This document shows, piece by piece, positions 1-7,230 of a stretch of 13,954 nucleotides of DNA. Positions within the stretch are counted from its first letter, which is position 1. The number at the start of each line of letters is the position of its first letter. The notes below the pieces were generated by a model that worked only from the letters and a program-made list of their open reading frames with translations, was not told the DNA's origin and did no database searches. The DNA comes from Bacillota bacterium (GTDB lineage Bacteria > Bacillota > Bacilli > Alicyclobacillales > SLC66), in assembly GCA_021797415.1 (NCBI GenBank), contig JAJZZT010000127.1:1-13954 (forward strand). The letters run 5' to 3'. A program made the position numbers and the translations under genes.

Positions 1-1004
1 ACGAATCGGAAAATCCAGCATCGCGCATGAAGTATTGCGACGAATGCGCGACGCTGGAGCCTATACGGCTGCCGTCGATCTCTTTTACGTGACCACCATT
101 GATGAATTCGCGGCAAAATTGATGAAATCTGTGTTGGAAAACCGTACCGGTGTTATGGCGCAGGCGATTCGAGCGATGCGCGGATTGCGAACCTTGATCG
201 GGCAGGCGGAAATCCGCGCGAAAATCCACGATTTTCGAACTGGGTCTATCCTTGGGCCGTGACGAAACAGATCCTCTGGAACAACTTGAAATGGCCGTTT
301 CTTTGGCGGAAAACCTGGCGCAACGCGATAATCGTCGGATGGTCATTTTGTTAGACGAATTCCAGGAGATCGAACGTCTTGGAGGGCAAGCACTCCTGCA
401 ACGGTTGAGGGCGCTCTTTCAGCAGCAAACCCACACCGTCTATTTGTTTTTGGGCAGTCAGACCACATTGATGCAAACCATCTTTGCGGACAGGAGGCAG
501 GCGTTTTACCGCTTCGCCACCATGATGGAATTACCGCCTGTTCCAGCAGAGGCTTGGCATACTTATTTGTCAAAGCGATATATGGACTCTCGGATGCAGT
601 TCACTGATCCGGCTTTTCGGCTCATGATGGATCGTACGGGCGGACACCCGTATTGTTTGATGGCCGTCGCTTACAATGCGCATCTCCATGCAGGCCTACA
701 TCAATTGAACGCGATCACGGCTGATGTGGTTGATTACGCATATGAACGAGGCATGAGCCATTTGCAATCCATTTACGATGTTCAATGGCAGGAACTGCAT
801 CGTTTTCGGCATGCGGACACTGTGTTTGCTGCATTGGTGGACGGTATTGCACCATATTCCCTGCCGCTCTCAGGGTCGGTTGTCACAAAGGCCATCCAGA
901 ACCTTGTACGACTGTCCATCATCGTAAAAGGCAAAGGACGCGGTGAATATCACCTGGTCGAACTGATGTTCGGAGACTGGTTCCGGCACCAACAGGCCAA
1001 CTGA
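1..1004 (+). pseudogene. ATPase_2-type AAA ATPase, 5'-truncated by window edge and frameshifted
   Basis: Reading from base 2, the frame opens with RIGKSSIAHEVLRR, the end of a Walker A loop (GxRRxGKS type), so the true start lies left of the window. The frame continues to a stop at 260-262. From about 237 the next frame carries on the same protein (FELGLSLGRDETDPLEQ), then Walker B (RRMVILLDEFQEI) and a C-terminal winged-helix-like part ending at 1004. The join needs one base removed in or next to the TTTTC at 232-236. P-loop followed by hhhhDEFQ and a region rich in YLSKRY/GGHPY-like motifs is typical of the ATPase_2 (archaeal-type, STAND-like) family found in many Bacteria and Archaea. The role of such proteins is poorly defined. 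The gene is on the opposite strand to the rest and is not part of the operon. A sequencing error in a homopolymer would make it intact. Confidence 0.75.
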
Positions 1005-1077
1005 AGCAAACCCGCCACGCTATCCAATGCGTTTTGCGGCATTCCCTTCGCGGATTGAGCCGATTGGTCAGCGAAGA

Positions 1078-1159
1078 TCAAACAAAAACCTTCTGCACCT
1101 CTTCCCCCTTCTCCACAACCATCATCCCCGCCTCCACCCGCACACCGATCCAACGCAGG
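1078..1159 (-). pseudogene. Remnant 3' end of a paralogue of the 2257-2919 gene
   Basis: On the minus strand this stretch encodes VRVEAGMMVVEKGEEVQKV followed shortly by a TGA at 1080-1078. It closely matches the tail of the 220-residue protein at 2257-2919 (VRVEAGMVVVVVEEEEEG). At DNA level 1124-1159 matches 2333-2370 almost exactly, apart from a two-base deletion that puts LDR and VRVEAG out of frame. There is no start and no homology upstream of about 1160. It is best read as a truncated duplicate left by a recombination event, not a gene. Confidence 0.6.
1124..1159. repeat. Direct repeat, left copy, flanking the toxin-antitoxin cassette
   Basis: These 36 bases match 2333-2370 in the same orientation with one two-base gap. 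The shared core includes CCGCCTCCACCCGCACA and CCGATCCAACGCAGG. The two copies bracket the cassette at 1230-2021 and its terminator. The right copy lies inside the 3' end of the 2257-2919 gene. Confidence 0.75.
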
Positions 1160-1164
1160 GCTAT

Positions 1165-1201
1165 AAAATAAAAAGCCCCCATTCTCTCGCAGGAACGGAG
1201 G
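1165..1201 (-). terminator. Rho-independent terminator of the toxin-antitoxin cassette
   Basis: On the minus strand CCTCCGTTC (1201-1193) pairs with GAATGGGGG (1184-1176) as a nine-pair stem with two G-U pairs and an eight-base loop. It is followed by C and then TTTTTATTTT. It lies 29 bases after the toxin stop codon. Confidence 0.8.
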
Positions 1202-1229
1202 CCGATCTAACGCATACGGCCGATGGCAT

Positions 1230-1706
1230 CTACGATTCCTGTTTCTGAGTGACCCTGTTCACATTGTACTCAACGATCTTTTTTAGCGTCTCGAACATCT
1301 GCAAAACAATCATGAGACGCAGATCAACTTGAAACATGTCATTATTGGTAATGCGGCCTACAATTGTTCCCTCAATGACATCCCGTGTGATTGTGAAGAT
1401 TTGATCCAGCTTTATGTAAGAATCAAACTGTAAAATATTGGGGTAATCGCTTGCAGAAAGGCCCAGATGGAATTCATGGAGTTGTTTATGCACTGGATCC
1501 CCGTTTTCATCAACAACAATTTCGCCGCCCTCATCTTTCTTGACCCAAGACGAAACGGGGGACACAATCACGGTGCGATTGGGAAGTGTATCATCGCTCA
1601 GGATTACCGCCATGTGTCTTCCGTTCAACGTGTAATCCGGTTGAACGGGACTGGGCGGGAAATCCCACCAGATTATGTCCCCACGTGAAAATGACTTAAG
1701 TGTCAA
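1230..1706 (-). CDS. PemK/MazF-like toxin
   Basis: This is a 158-residue protein. The N-terminus SRGDIIWWDFPPSP, then NGRHMAVILSDD (about 28-39) and RTVIVSPVSSW (about 44-54) match the layout of the PemK/MazF fold: a first strand with RGDI-W, a G-R-HxAVILSxD strand and an hIVxPVSS strand. Family members are usually 105-130 residues sequence-specific endoribonucleases that cleave mRNA; this one has an extended C-terminal helical part (FQVDLRLMIVLQMFETLKKIV). The start is TTG at 1706, three bases after the stop of the upstream gene, with GGAGAG ten bases before, so translation is probably coupled. The gene is visibly more AT-rich than the pilus operon, which suggests separate acquisition. The family call is fairly firm; toxicity and target are inferred. 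Confidence 0.8.
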   Translation of the reverse strand: MTLKSFSRGDIIWWDFPPSPVQPDYTLNGRHMAVILSDDTLPNRTVIVSPVSSWVKKDEGGEIVVDENGDPVHKQLHEFHLGLSASDYPNILQFDSYIKLDQIFTITRDVIEGTIVGRITNNDMFQVDLRLMIVLQMFETLKKIVEYNVNRVTQKQES

Positions 1707-1709
1707 CCC

Positions 1710-2021
1710 CTATTCACTCTCCCCTGAGCGTTGAACCGCCTTTTCTTGCAATGGACCGTAGATCCTTTGAAGCTGCTCCTCGTCGTCATCGGTATCGTGA
1801 CGATCAATGCCGTTTATCAGCACCTCCGCGCGCAGACGCTTGTCATGCATTAACTCCAAAAAGTCCACCCCCGTATCCTTCTTGAAGCGCAACAAACCAC
1901 GCTCAACATCCACTTGTTCGTCTTCGAGGGCGGCATTGGATGTCCTCATCAGATCGAACATGTTCTTTTCCCCTCGGTTCTTTTTTCCTCCCGGTTGTGC
2001 AGAGGTGTCACCTTGTGGCAT
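1710..2021 (-). CDS. Putative antitoxin of the PemK-like cassette
   Basis: This 103-residue acidic protein is not recognised by sequence. The start chosen is ATG at 2021, preceded by GGGAGG with good spacing. A second possible start is the Met of MFDLMRTSN, 20 residues further in, preceded by GAGGGG. The N-terminus is polar and low-complexity (QPGGKKNRGEK); the C-terminal half is charged and likely helical (VERGLLRFKKDTGVDFLEL, then DTDDDEEQLQRIYG). It lies immediately upstream of the toxin with a three-base gap, the usual antitoxin-first order. Its role as antitoxin rests on this position and size; no classical MazE/AbrB motif is visible. An unrelated small partner protein remains possible. 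Confidence 0.55.
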   Translation of the reverse strand: MPQGDTSAQPGGKKNRGEKNMFDLMRTSNAALEDEQVDVERGLLRFKKDTGVDFLELMHDKRLRAEVLINGIDRHDTDDDEEQLQRIYGPLQEKAVQRSGESE

Positions 2022-2140
2022 AATATTAGACCTCCCTGTTAGGCTTGTAAAGTAGGCTGGTTGACACATTTGTGATTTTATTGTTGATGTATATACCTCC
2101 GTATCCTAAAATATCAGTGTGCACAAGCTGTAATCCGCAT

Positions 2141-2160
2141 ATTCAGTCAATTGATTCAAT
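2141..2160. promoter_or_regulatory. Imperfect palindrome upstream of the toxin-antitoxin cassette
   Basis: The twenty bases ATTCAGTCAATTGATTCAAT form a palindrome with 8 of 10 half-site positions matching, centred on the perfect TCAATTGA. It lies about 120 bases upstream of the antitoxin start in an otherwise non-coding 180-base, AT-richer gap, where an autoregulatory operator would be expected. I found no convincing -35/-10 pair beside it. Confidence 0.25.
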
Positions 2161-2205
2161 CTATGCGTTTCTCTGTGGAATGCCACACACAGACAATAAC
2201 GAAAC

Positions 2206-2237
2206 AAAAAAATCTCCGACTCCCGGGGGAGACGGAG
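2206..2237 (-). terminator. Rho-independent terminator of the pilus operon
   Basis: On the minus strand CTCCG (2237-2233), one T, CTCCC, a CC loop, GGGAG, one T and CGGAG (2218-2214) form two stacked five-pair stems separated by a single T-T mismatch. A then seven T residues (2212-2206) follow. It lies about 20 bases downstream of the stop of the last operon gene. Confidence 0.9.
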
Positions 2238-2256
2238 GACTTCGAATGGGCTCCAA

Positions 2257-2919
2257 TCAAACCCCCACCCTCTCCGCTAGCACCGCCACCCACTCCGCCC
2301 CTTCCTCCTCCTCCTCCACCACAACCACAACCATCCCCGCCTCCACCCGCACATACCGATCCAACGCAGGATCGCCCGGCGCTTCGTCAAAATCGACACA
2401 CGCCGAAATATGCGGCGCCTCTATCCCGCGAGCTTCGCAATGCCCCCGATCGAAATACCGGCACCGGGCGCACCGCGCGACCTTTGGTGCCTCTCGCAAA
2501 GCGAACACGTCAGCACGTTCAAAAACCGTCATCCAAGAGCAGGCAAAAAGAGAGCGCAGAAACCGCCGCTCGGTCAGGATGTCCAGGTCCACCGTCTCGG
2601 ACCAGGCCATTTTACGAATTGCGTTCGTCTCTTCTTCACTGTGCCAAGGGTAGACTTCGCCTGCGTCGACCAGCACTCGATCTCCCGCCACGATCCGGGT
2701 CCGCACAGCGTCATCGATCAGCTGCGTCAACACGCCGGATGCGATCGCGAAGCGAACCATCGCCTTTTGCGCCTCCGAAGCGCCGGCATAGGGGAACTCG
2801 TTATCCGATAACAGATGAAATATCCCCGTTAGGCTTTTGGATTCATACACATCGTCGCTGGCGGCGGTGTGTATGAGGTACTCCCATTCGGCCTGCTGGA
2901 AAACGGCTCGATACAGCAT
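2257..2919 (-). CDS. Hypothetical protein with a four-cysteine motif, last gene of the pilus operon
   Basis: This 220-residue soluble protein is of no family I can name. The N-terminal two thirds is mixed alpha/beta (AEWEYLIHTAASDDVYESK; LTERRFLRSLFACSWM). Near the C-terminus lies C150-x2-C153-x7-C161-x12-C174 (CARCRYFDRGHCEAR through SACVDF), a layout that could bind zinc or an iron-sulfur cluster. The tail has runs of Val and Glu (MVVVVVEEEEEG) encoded by GT/GAG-rich repeats that may be prone to slippage. The start is ATG at 2919 with a perfect AAGGAGG nine bases before, placed just after the TadB stop. A partial copy of its 3' end sits at 1078-1159. Its position suggests an accessory role in the pilus system; no reaction can be proposed. 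Confidence 0.75.
   Translation of the reverse strand: MLYRAVFQQAEWEYLIHTAASDDVYESKSLTGIFHLLSDNEFPYAGASEAQKAMVRFAIASGVLTQLIDDAVRTRIVAGDRVLVDAGEVYPWHSEEETNAIRKMAWSETVDLDILTERRFLRSLFACSWMTVFERADVFALREAPKVARCARCRYFDRGHCEARGIEAPHISACVDFDEAPGDPALDRYVRVEAGMVVVVVEEEEEGAEWVAVLAERVGV
2333..2370. repeat. Direct repeat, right copy, inside the 3' end of the Cys-motif gene
   Basis: This is the counterpart of 1124-1159. It is in frame within the intact gene at 2257-2919, which makes it the likely parent copy. The distance between copies is about 1.2 kb. Confidence 0.75.
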
Positions 2920-2939
2920 AAAACCACCCCTCCTTCAAA

Positions 2940-3830
2940 TCACACATCAATGGCGTCTTTTTGCTTCCAGATCCACCACGCCACACCGATCAGGATGCCG
3001 AACACGATATACAAACTCTGCGAGATCGTGGGGGTTATCCACCTCCCGGCGAACTTGGCGGCGACCAGAAAGAACAGACCGACCATGCCGACAAATAGCA
3101 GAGCGGAATTTCGGGCGCCGTACGTTTTCCCGGCCGCTTCGTCCCGCCGCTGCAAATCGTTTGTGATGAGCGTGTGGTATTCCAGCCAAATGTTTCCCAA
3201 CTCCACCTCTCGATTCATGCTGAGCAGCGTGATGGCTCCGAGTTGCGTGAGCTCGGGGATATCCCACTTTTTCAGCTCCTCGTAAAACGCCTCTTCCGGC
3301 GTCATCCCGCGCGGTCGCCAAGACTGATGGAGGTTTAAGAAGAAGGATTGAATCAGTGGAAATTCAATGCTGTCCGCGGCAATCGGGAAAAGCGCGCTCA
3401 AATCGTTGATGGCCCCGAGTACCTGGATGCCCAGCGGAATGGCTTGATCCAAAAACACGTCGCGCAGCAGCGCCTGTTTTCGCGTGAAATTCCATCGAAT
3501 CCAAAACACCACCGCGCCGAAACCGGCCAAGCAGGCGATGGGAATGGCGACGAAGAGACTCCCGATAAAGAAGTCAACCACAACGAGCGACAGGAGCCCG
3601 CTGAACCACCCGATGATCCACAGGAGTTGCCTTGATTGATTCGTCTGCTTGGCTTGTTGCCAAATCCTCCACTTCCCGATCCCGGTCCGGATCGGCGTGG
3701 TCCGATGGTAGAAGCCCAGAAGATTTTTGCGAATGATCGCCTCTTGTTTTTGCGTTTCCCACTCATGGCCGAAAACAAGCGCATAGACAGCTCCTGCGAC
3801 CAAAAAGCCCAAAAACCAAACCGTCCACAT
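2940..3830 (-). CDS. TadB-like T2SSF inner-membrane platform protein
   Basis: This is a 296-residue membrane protein. Hydrophobic segments lie at about 2-22, 69-90, 92-111, 243-260 and 271-288. A long cytoplasmic stretch from about 115 to 240 separates the third from the fourth, as in the T2SSF/GspF domain of TadB and TadC, whose partner is the CpaF/TadA ATPase encoded just upstream. It has features of the family such as RKQALLRDVFLDQAIPLG and SMNREVELGNIWLEY. The frame stays open upstream to 4070, but ATG 3830 is preferred: it opens directly into the first membrane segment, and further extension would run through the end of the ATPase gene. The ribosome binding site (GGTGG) is weak. No separate TadC is present in the window, so this single protein may form the platform alone, or TadC lies elsewhere. 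Confidence 0.75.
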   Translation of the reverse strand: MWTVWFLGFLVAGAVYALVFGHEWETQKQEAIIRKNLLGFYHRTTPIRTGIGKWRIWQQAKQTNQSRQLLWIIGWFSGLLSLVVVDFFIGSLFVAIPIACLAGFGAVVFWIRWNFTRKQALLRDVFLDQAIPLGIQVLGAINDLSALFPIAADSIEFPLIQSFFLNLHQSWRPRGMTPEEAFYEELKKWDIPELTQLGAITLLSMNREVELGNIWLEYHTLITNDLQRRDEAAGKTYGARNSALLFVGMVGLFFLVAAKFAGRWITPTISQSLYIVFGILIGVAWWIWKQKDAIDV

Positions 3831-3859
3831 GCCGCATCGCCACCCTTCTTTTTTATCGA

Positions 3860-3910
3860 GGAGAGCCGCGAGAGGAGGCAAAACCTGTGCCAAAAGAGGG
3901 GCGGCTCTCC
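3860..3910. other. Long-loop hairpin in the gap between the CpaF and TadB genes
   Basis: GGAGAGCCGC (3860-3869) and GCGGCTCTCC (3901-3910) are perfect ten-base inverted complements with a 31-base spacer. They lie in the only sizeable gap (about 100 bases) of this half of the operon. No U-tract follows, so it is not a classical terminator. On the mRNA it could stabilise or divide the transcript or affect TadB translation. Confidence 0.6.
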
Positions 3911-3931
3911 GCTCATCGACAAAACGGGGGA

Positions 3932-5392
3932 CTAAAACTCCACACGAACCAGCGGTGCGGCAAAATCCGCCTCCAATTCTTTGGGGATGGAAACGTTGCG
4001 AGCGAACGCTTCTTCTTGCAGCCACTCGGGCAACCCGTAGAACTGCCACGTATCGTCCATCGGATTCCATTTGAAGAGACGGTAGAACTGAACGCCTTGA
4101 CTCCGTTGATATTCCGGCAAAACCATCCCCACCTCGGCTATGCGGCGCGTCTCTTCGCGCGCTTTGGTCACGATCTTGCGAGCCGCGATGACAAAACGGA
4201 TGCTTTCTGAGAAACTGGACGCGACACTGTGAAGGCTGGTCGCTTCCTGGGATCCGGAAGCCAAATCAATCATGCGTCGCACGGCCGACGTCACGCTGAT
4301 GCCGTGCACCGTGGCCAGGTACAGATAGGTGATCGTCATCGCCACCTGTAACCCCCAATAGGCGGCGACCGGTGTTCTCACCTCGCCGAAGATGACGTTG
4401 TCCGCGTTGCTTCGCAAAAGCGCCATCAGGTTTCCAAACTCGCCGATCGCCCCCTTGCCGTTGGGATTGGCAGGCGTATTCCAATACCGGAACACCCGCA
4501 TTGCCTTTTGAATCAAGGTCCGAATTTCCGGTTCCTCCTCGACGATGAACACATCCTGATTCTCCCGGATGTTGGCGGTCAGTGCTTGCAGCAGCGTCGT
4601 TTTTCCGCTCCCGGTCCCGCCAGACACCAGACAAGAAAACCCCGCCTGGATCATGAACTGCAAAAAACCATAGAGCCGATGATCCATCATGCCGGATGAC
4701 AACAGATCCTCCAGGGTTAACACAGACGTGCCCAGACCCTTGCGGATGTTGACGATGATCGCTTGCGGGTTTTGATATCGCTCTCCCCACGGCGTTGGGG
4801 TGTGCTTTTCATAACCTGCCGATCCCCCTCGCACATGAAGGCGAGAGCCGTCTTTGAGCCGGGCATCGAGCTGCGGATTGGACAGATCGAACGTTTTTCC
4901 CAGACCCACGACTTGCCGGTTGATAAACCGAATCACTTCCTCAAAACTCATGACCTTTTCATAGTCATCAATGCGCCCATTCATCTTATAGAGGATCCCC
5001 AGATCGGAGATGATCCGAATATCGGTAACGCGCGGATTGTCCATCAACTCCTGGATCGCGTCAAAGGCGTACAGCGTATTGAGCGCTTCGCGGACCGCCT
5101 CATCCTGCGCAAGCGTGTCCTCGGCCAACAACTGACGTTCCCTGATCTTTCGGTTCATCCAGTACAGCACATCTTCACGTTGCGGTGCTTTCTCCGACTG
5201 GAAGGATTCCTCGTTTTCTCCCCACAAGGCCAGCAAAGTTTGTTTGGCGCGATGGATTTCTTCCTCGGAATATCGTGCCAAGTCCCGTTTCAACAGGCCA
5301 GGAACGGATCTGTCATAGCCCTCGTTGATTTGCTCTTCTTTTCGTTGCATCGCACCGAGTTTTGCAAGCATGTCCGGTGTCACTTTCGCCAT
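3932..5392 (-). CDS. cpaF: CpaF/TadA family secretion ATPase
   Basis: This 486-residue protein is the cytoplasmic hexameric motor of Tad (type IVc) pili and relatives, driving pilin assembly through the TadB platform. Visible motifs in order: a helical N-terminal region (1-110); the N-domain with NPQLDARLKDGSRLHV (about 172-187), matching the CpaF signature; Walker A SGGTGSGKTT (257-266); an Asp-box-like FIVEEEPEIR (282-291); Walker B region NVIFGEVRTPVAA (332-344); and a His box ATVHG (360-364). The Asp box has EEEPE where many homologues have EDxxE. The start is ATG at 5392, with AGAGG ahead, six bases after the CpaB stop. It could also power a secretion or DNA-transfer machine; the sequence does not separate these. 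Confidence 0.93.
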   Translation of the reverse strand: MAKVTPDMLAKLGAMQRKEEQINEGYDRSVPGLLKRDLARYSEEEIHRAKQTLLALWGENEESFQSEKAPQREDVLYWMNRKIRERQLLAEDTLAQDEAVREALNTLYAFDAIQELMDNPRVTDIRIISDLGILYKMNGRIDDYEKVMSFEEVIRFINRQVVGLGKTFDLSNPQLDARLKDGSRLHVRGGSAGYEKHTPTPWGERYQNPQAIIVNIRKGLGTSVLTLEDLLSSGMMDHRLYGFLQFMIQAGFSCLVSGGTGSGKTTLLQALTANIRENQDVFIVEEEPEIRTLIQKAMRVFRYWNTPANPNGKGAIGEFGNLMALLRSNADNVIFGEVRTPVAAYWGLQVAMTITYLYLATVHGISVTSAVRRMIDLASGSQEATSLHSVASSFSESIRFVIAARKIVTKAREETRRIAEVGMVLPEYQRSQGVQFYRLFKWNPMDDTWQFYGLPEWLQEEAFARNVSIPKELEADFAAPLVRVEF

Positions 5393-5398
5393 CGCGGA

Positions 5399-6103
5399 TC
5401 AACCTCTCTTTTGCATTGGATGCGCTACTGGCACTTGGTTGGTTGCCGCCGAGTTCGTTGAACTCGTCGAAGCCGACGATACGCCCGACGGCGGCGCCGT
5501 TGTCGATGCGGTTGCTTGCCCCTGATTTTGCGTATACAAAAGGATCTGCGTACCGGTGCTGTTCCAGTTGAGCTGCGAGAACTGCGTGTACAGCGGTTTT
5601 GGCACAAAGACAAACCACGTCGGCGCGCCGCCCCCCGACGACGGAGCAAGAACAGCGATGACGTGTATCGGCGCAAGAAGCACACTCCCCTGCTCAATGG
5701 CGATATCCGTCCCCGCCTGCACGACCTGCCCCCACGCGCTGTTTCCGGAGAGGGTCGCCAAGTACCCGGACCCCGCCTTTTTCGCATACTGATTGATGAT
5801 GGCTTGCAGATCCGACGCGGTGTTGAGCATCTGCAGATTGATCTGTTCCCCCTGTACTGCGGGAACCGAGAGCATCTTGCCCTCGACAAGCGCGGGAGAA
5901 GAAACCAGATTCGCCGCTTGCGCATAGGCTGCCGGGACCTGCAAAACCGAGATGTCTTGCGGCGTAACCGTCTGATTGGCGGGGATCGCTTGGGCAGCCA
6001 TGACAACCGGCACCGTATGATTCACCTCATCGTAGCCAAACGCGGCGACCCCGCCCGCGAGAATCGCCAGCGCGATGCTGATGAGCGCATAGTTTTTTAC
6101 CAC
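5399..6103 (-). CDS. cpaB: CpaB/RcpC-like SAF-domain pilus protein
   Basis: This 234-residue protein has one N-terminal membrane segment (VKNYALISIALAILAGG) followed by a SAF-like domain: VPVVMAAQAIPANQTVTPQD, then the ALVEGKMLSVPAVQGEQI stretch (roughly residues 30-90), the characteristic beta-clip of CpaB/RcpC. The rest is exported-type sequence ending in a Ser/Thr/Ala-rich low-complexity tail. In diderms this protein supports the secretin; no secretin gene is visible here, as expected for a monoderm, so it may shape the pilus path across the cell wall. The start chosen is GTG at 6103, with AAGAGGTG ahead, overlapping the end of the CpaE gene by seven bases. GTG at 6112 is an alternative three codons earlier. 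Confidence 0.82.
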   Translation of the reverse strand: MVKNYALISIALAILAGGVAAFGYDEVNHTVPVVMAAQAIPANQTVTPQDISVLQVPAAYAQAANLVSSPALVEGKMLSVPAVQGEQINLQMLNTASDLQAIINQYAKKAGSGYLATLSGNSAWGQVVQAGTDIAIEQGSVLLAPIHVIAVLAPSSGGGAPTWFVFVPKPLYTQFSQLNWNSTGTQILLYTQNQGQATASTTAPPSGVSSASTSSTNSAATNQVPVAHPMQKRG

Positions 6104-7230
6104 AATGACCACCTCTTGTTCTTTTTGTCTTCCAAGCCGGCAATCTTTCGGATCGTTGCTTCGGTCTCCTTGTTGCCGAAAATCGTCAGGCCGTTGTTGA
6201 GCCGTTCATCGAGCATGCGATCGTGTAGAATCAGTTCCACGTTGACCGTTTCGGTGATCTGAATTTGTCTTTGGATGCTCCTCGCGCGGCGCATCTGGTA
6301 ATCCAGCACGCGGTTGAGCACCACGGTATGATGCTTGGTCACAGACAGCAGCTCCCGAATGTTCGCCAGGTTCGTGTTGGACGGCTCGCCGACCAGGATT
6401 GTTTGGTCGGCAATCGCCAGTGCAAACGCACGCGCCCGGCTAAAGGGATTCACCGGGCAATCGAAGATGAGTTCTCCTGCATAATCGCCCACCGTGTTCA
6501 AGAGACGGAAAAGCGCGTCGTTGCTCACTTCCGGTCCCCCGCCATTCGGGATCAACCACCATCGCAAGTTCGGGACCCATACCATGTTTTGTTCGACGCG
6601 CTCGGTGGGCAGGTAATCGGGCAGCCGTTCATACGCGTCGATTGTGACCAGGGGACTCACCTGATTCATCTTGCAAAGCGCGGCATTGTTATCGAGTTCT
6701 GCGAGGACCACCGGCTGATGATCCGCTTTGACCAGCGCATTGGCCAGCAGCGTTGCGAGGGTCGATTTCCCGACGCCGCCTTTGGTTCCCGCCACCGCCC
6801 AGATCCGCGCGCGGGGATTGGGGATTTCCCCTTTATACGACCGCTGGACCACCGCTTCCGTATACGTTTTCGCCGGCGCCACGGCAGCCGCGTGCGGCTT
6901 TTCAGTGATCCATGTCCTGAGATCATCCGCCTCCGGCGGAAAAGGTACGACACCGTTGTACCCTACCGCGCCTTGATAAACACTGCTGGTCATGATCGCA
7001 CGAATGGCATCTTGCGTATAATTTCTCGTGCAAAAGACCGCCAATGCGCCGGTCCGTTCTTTCCAAACCGCGATTTCCGACGGGGCAATATCGCAGAACG
7101 CCAAGACGATTTCCACCGCCTGCCACCGTTCCCGCGTCTGATCGGCAAGGACCGCCTCGACGCCCTGCTTTTTCAAATACGCGATACTCTGTTGCGCCCG
7201 CGGCAAATTATCGTCGAGGATCAGATACAC
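6097..7230 (-). CDS. cpaE: CpaE/TadZ-like ParA-MinD family ATPase with intact P-loop
   Basis: This 377-residue protein has an N-terminal domain (1-115, beginning MYLILDDNLPRAQQS) that looks like the atypical receiver fold of CpaE/TadZ. A MinD/ParA domain follows, with the complete deviant Walker A GTKGGVGKST (148-157; signature K150 and P-loop K155), then VVLAELDNN and the strand ELIFDCPVNP. In Tad systems this protein localises the apparatus, often at a pole, and works with CpaF. The start is GTG at 7230, preceded by GGAGG, overlapping the previous gene by 23 bases. Of the four ParA-fold proteins in this operon it is the only one with all P-loop residues. Confidence 0.88.
   Translation of the reverse strand: MYLILDDNLPRAQQSIAYLKKQGVEAVLADQTRERWQAVEIVLAFCDIAPSEIAVWKERTGALAVFCTRNYTQDAIRAIMTSSVYQGAVGYNGVVPFPPEADDLRTWITEKPHAAAVAPAKTYTEAVVQRSYKGEIPNPRARIWAVAGTKGGVGKSTLATLLANALVKADHQPVVLAELDNNAALCKMNQVSPLVTIDAYERLPDYLPTERVEQNMVWVPNLRWWLIPNGGGPEVSNDALFRLLNTVGDYAGELIFDCPVNPFSRARAFALAIADQTILVGEPSNTNLANIRELLSVTKHHTVVLNRVLDYQMRRARSIQRQIQITETVNVELILHDRMLDERLNNGLTIFGNKETEATIRKIAGLEDKKNKRWSLW

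Noticed and set aside
1005..1070. A terminator for the + strand ATPase
   Set aside because: AATGC/GCATT gives only a five-pair stem and no T-tract follows.
2022..2205. A sigma-A promoter for the toxin-antitoxin cassette
   Set aside because: TTGACT and several TATA-like hexamers are present, but no pair has 16-18 base spacing with acceptable match to both elements.
2151..2876. A Pro-rich + strand open frame
   Set aside because: Its Pro runs are the antisense of the Val/Glu/Gly codons of the 2257-2919 gene, and it reads through that gene's terminator.
3830..4070. An 80-residue N-terminal extension of the TadB-like protein
   Set aside because: It overlaps the end of the CpaF gene, is Arg-rich and non-family-like, and the protein from 3830 begins properly with its first membrane segment.
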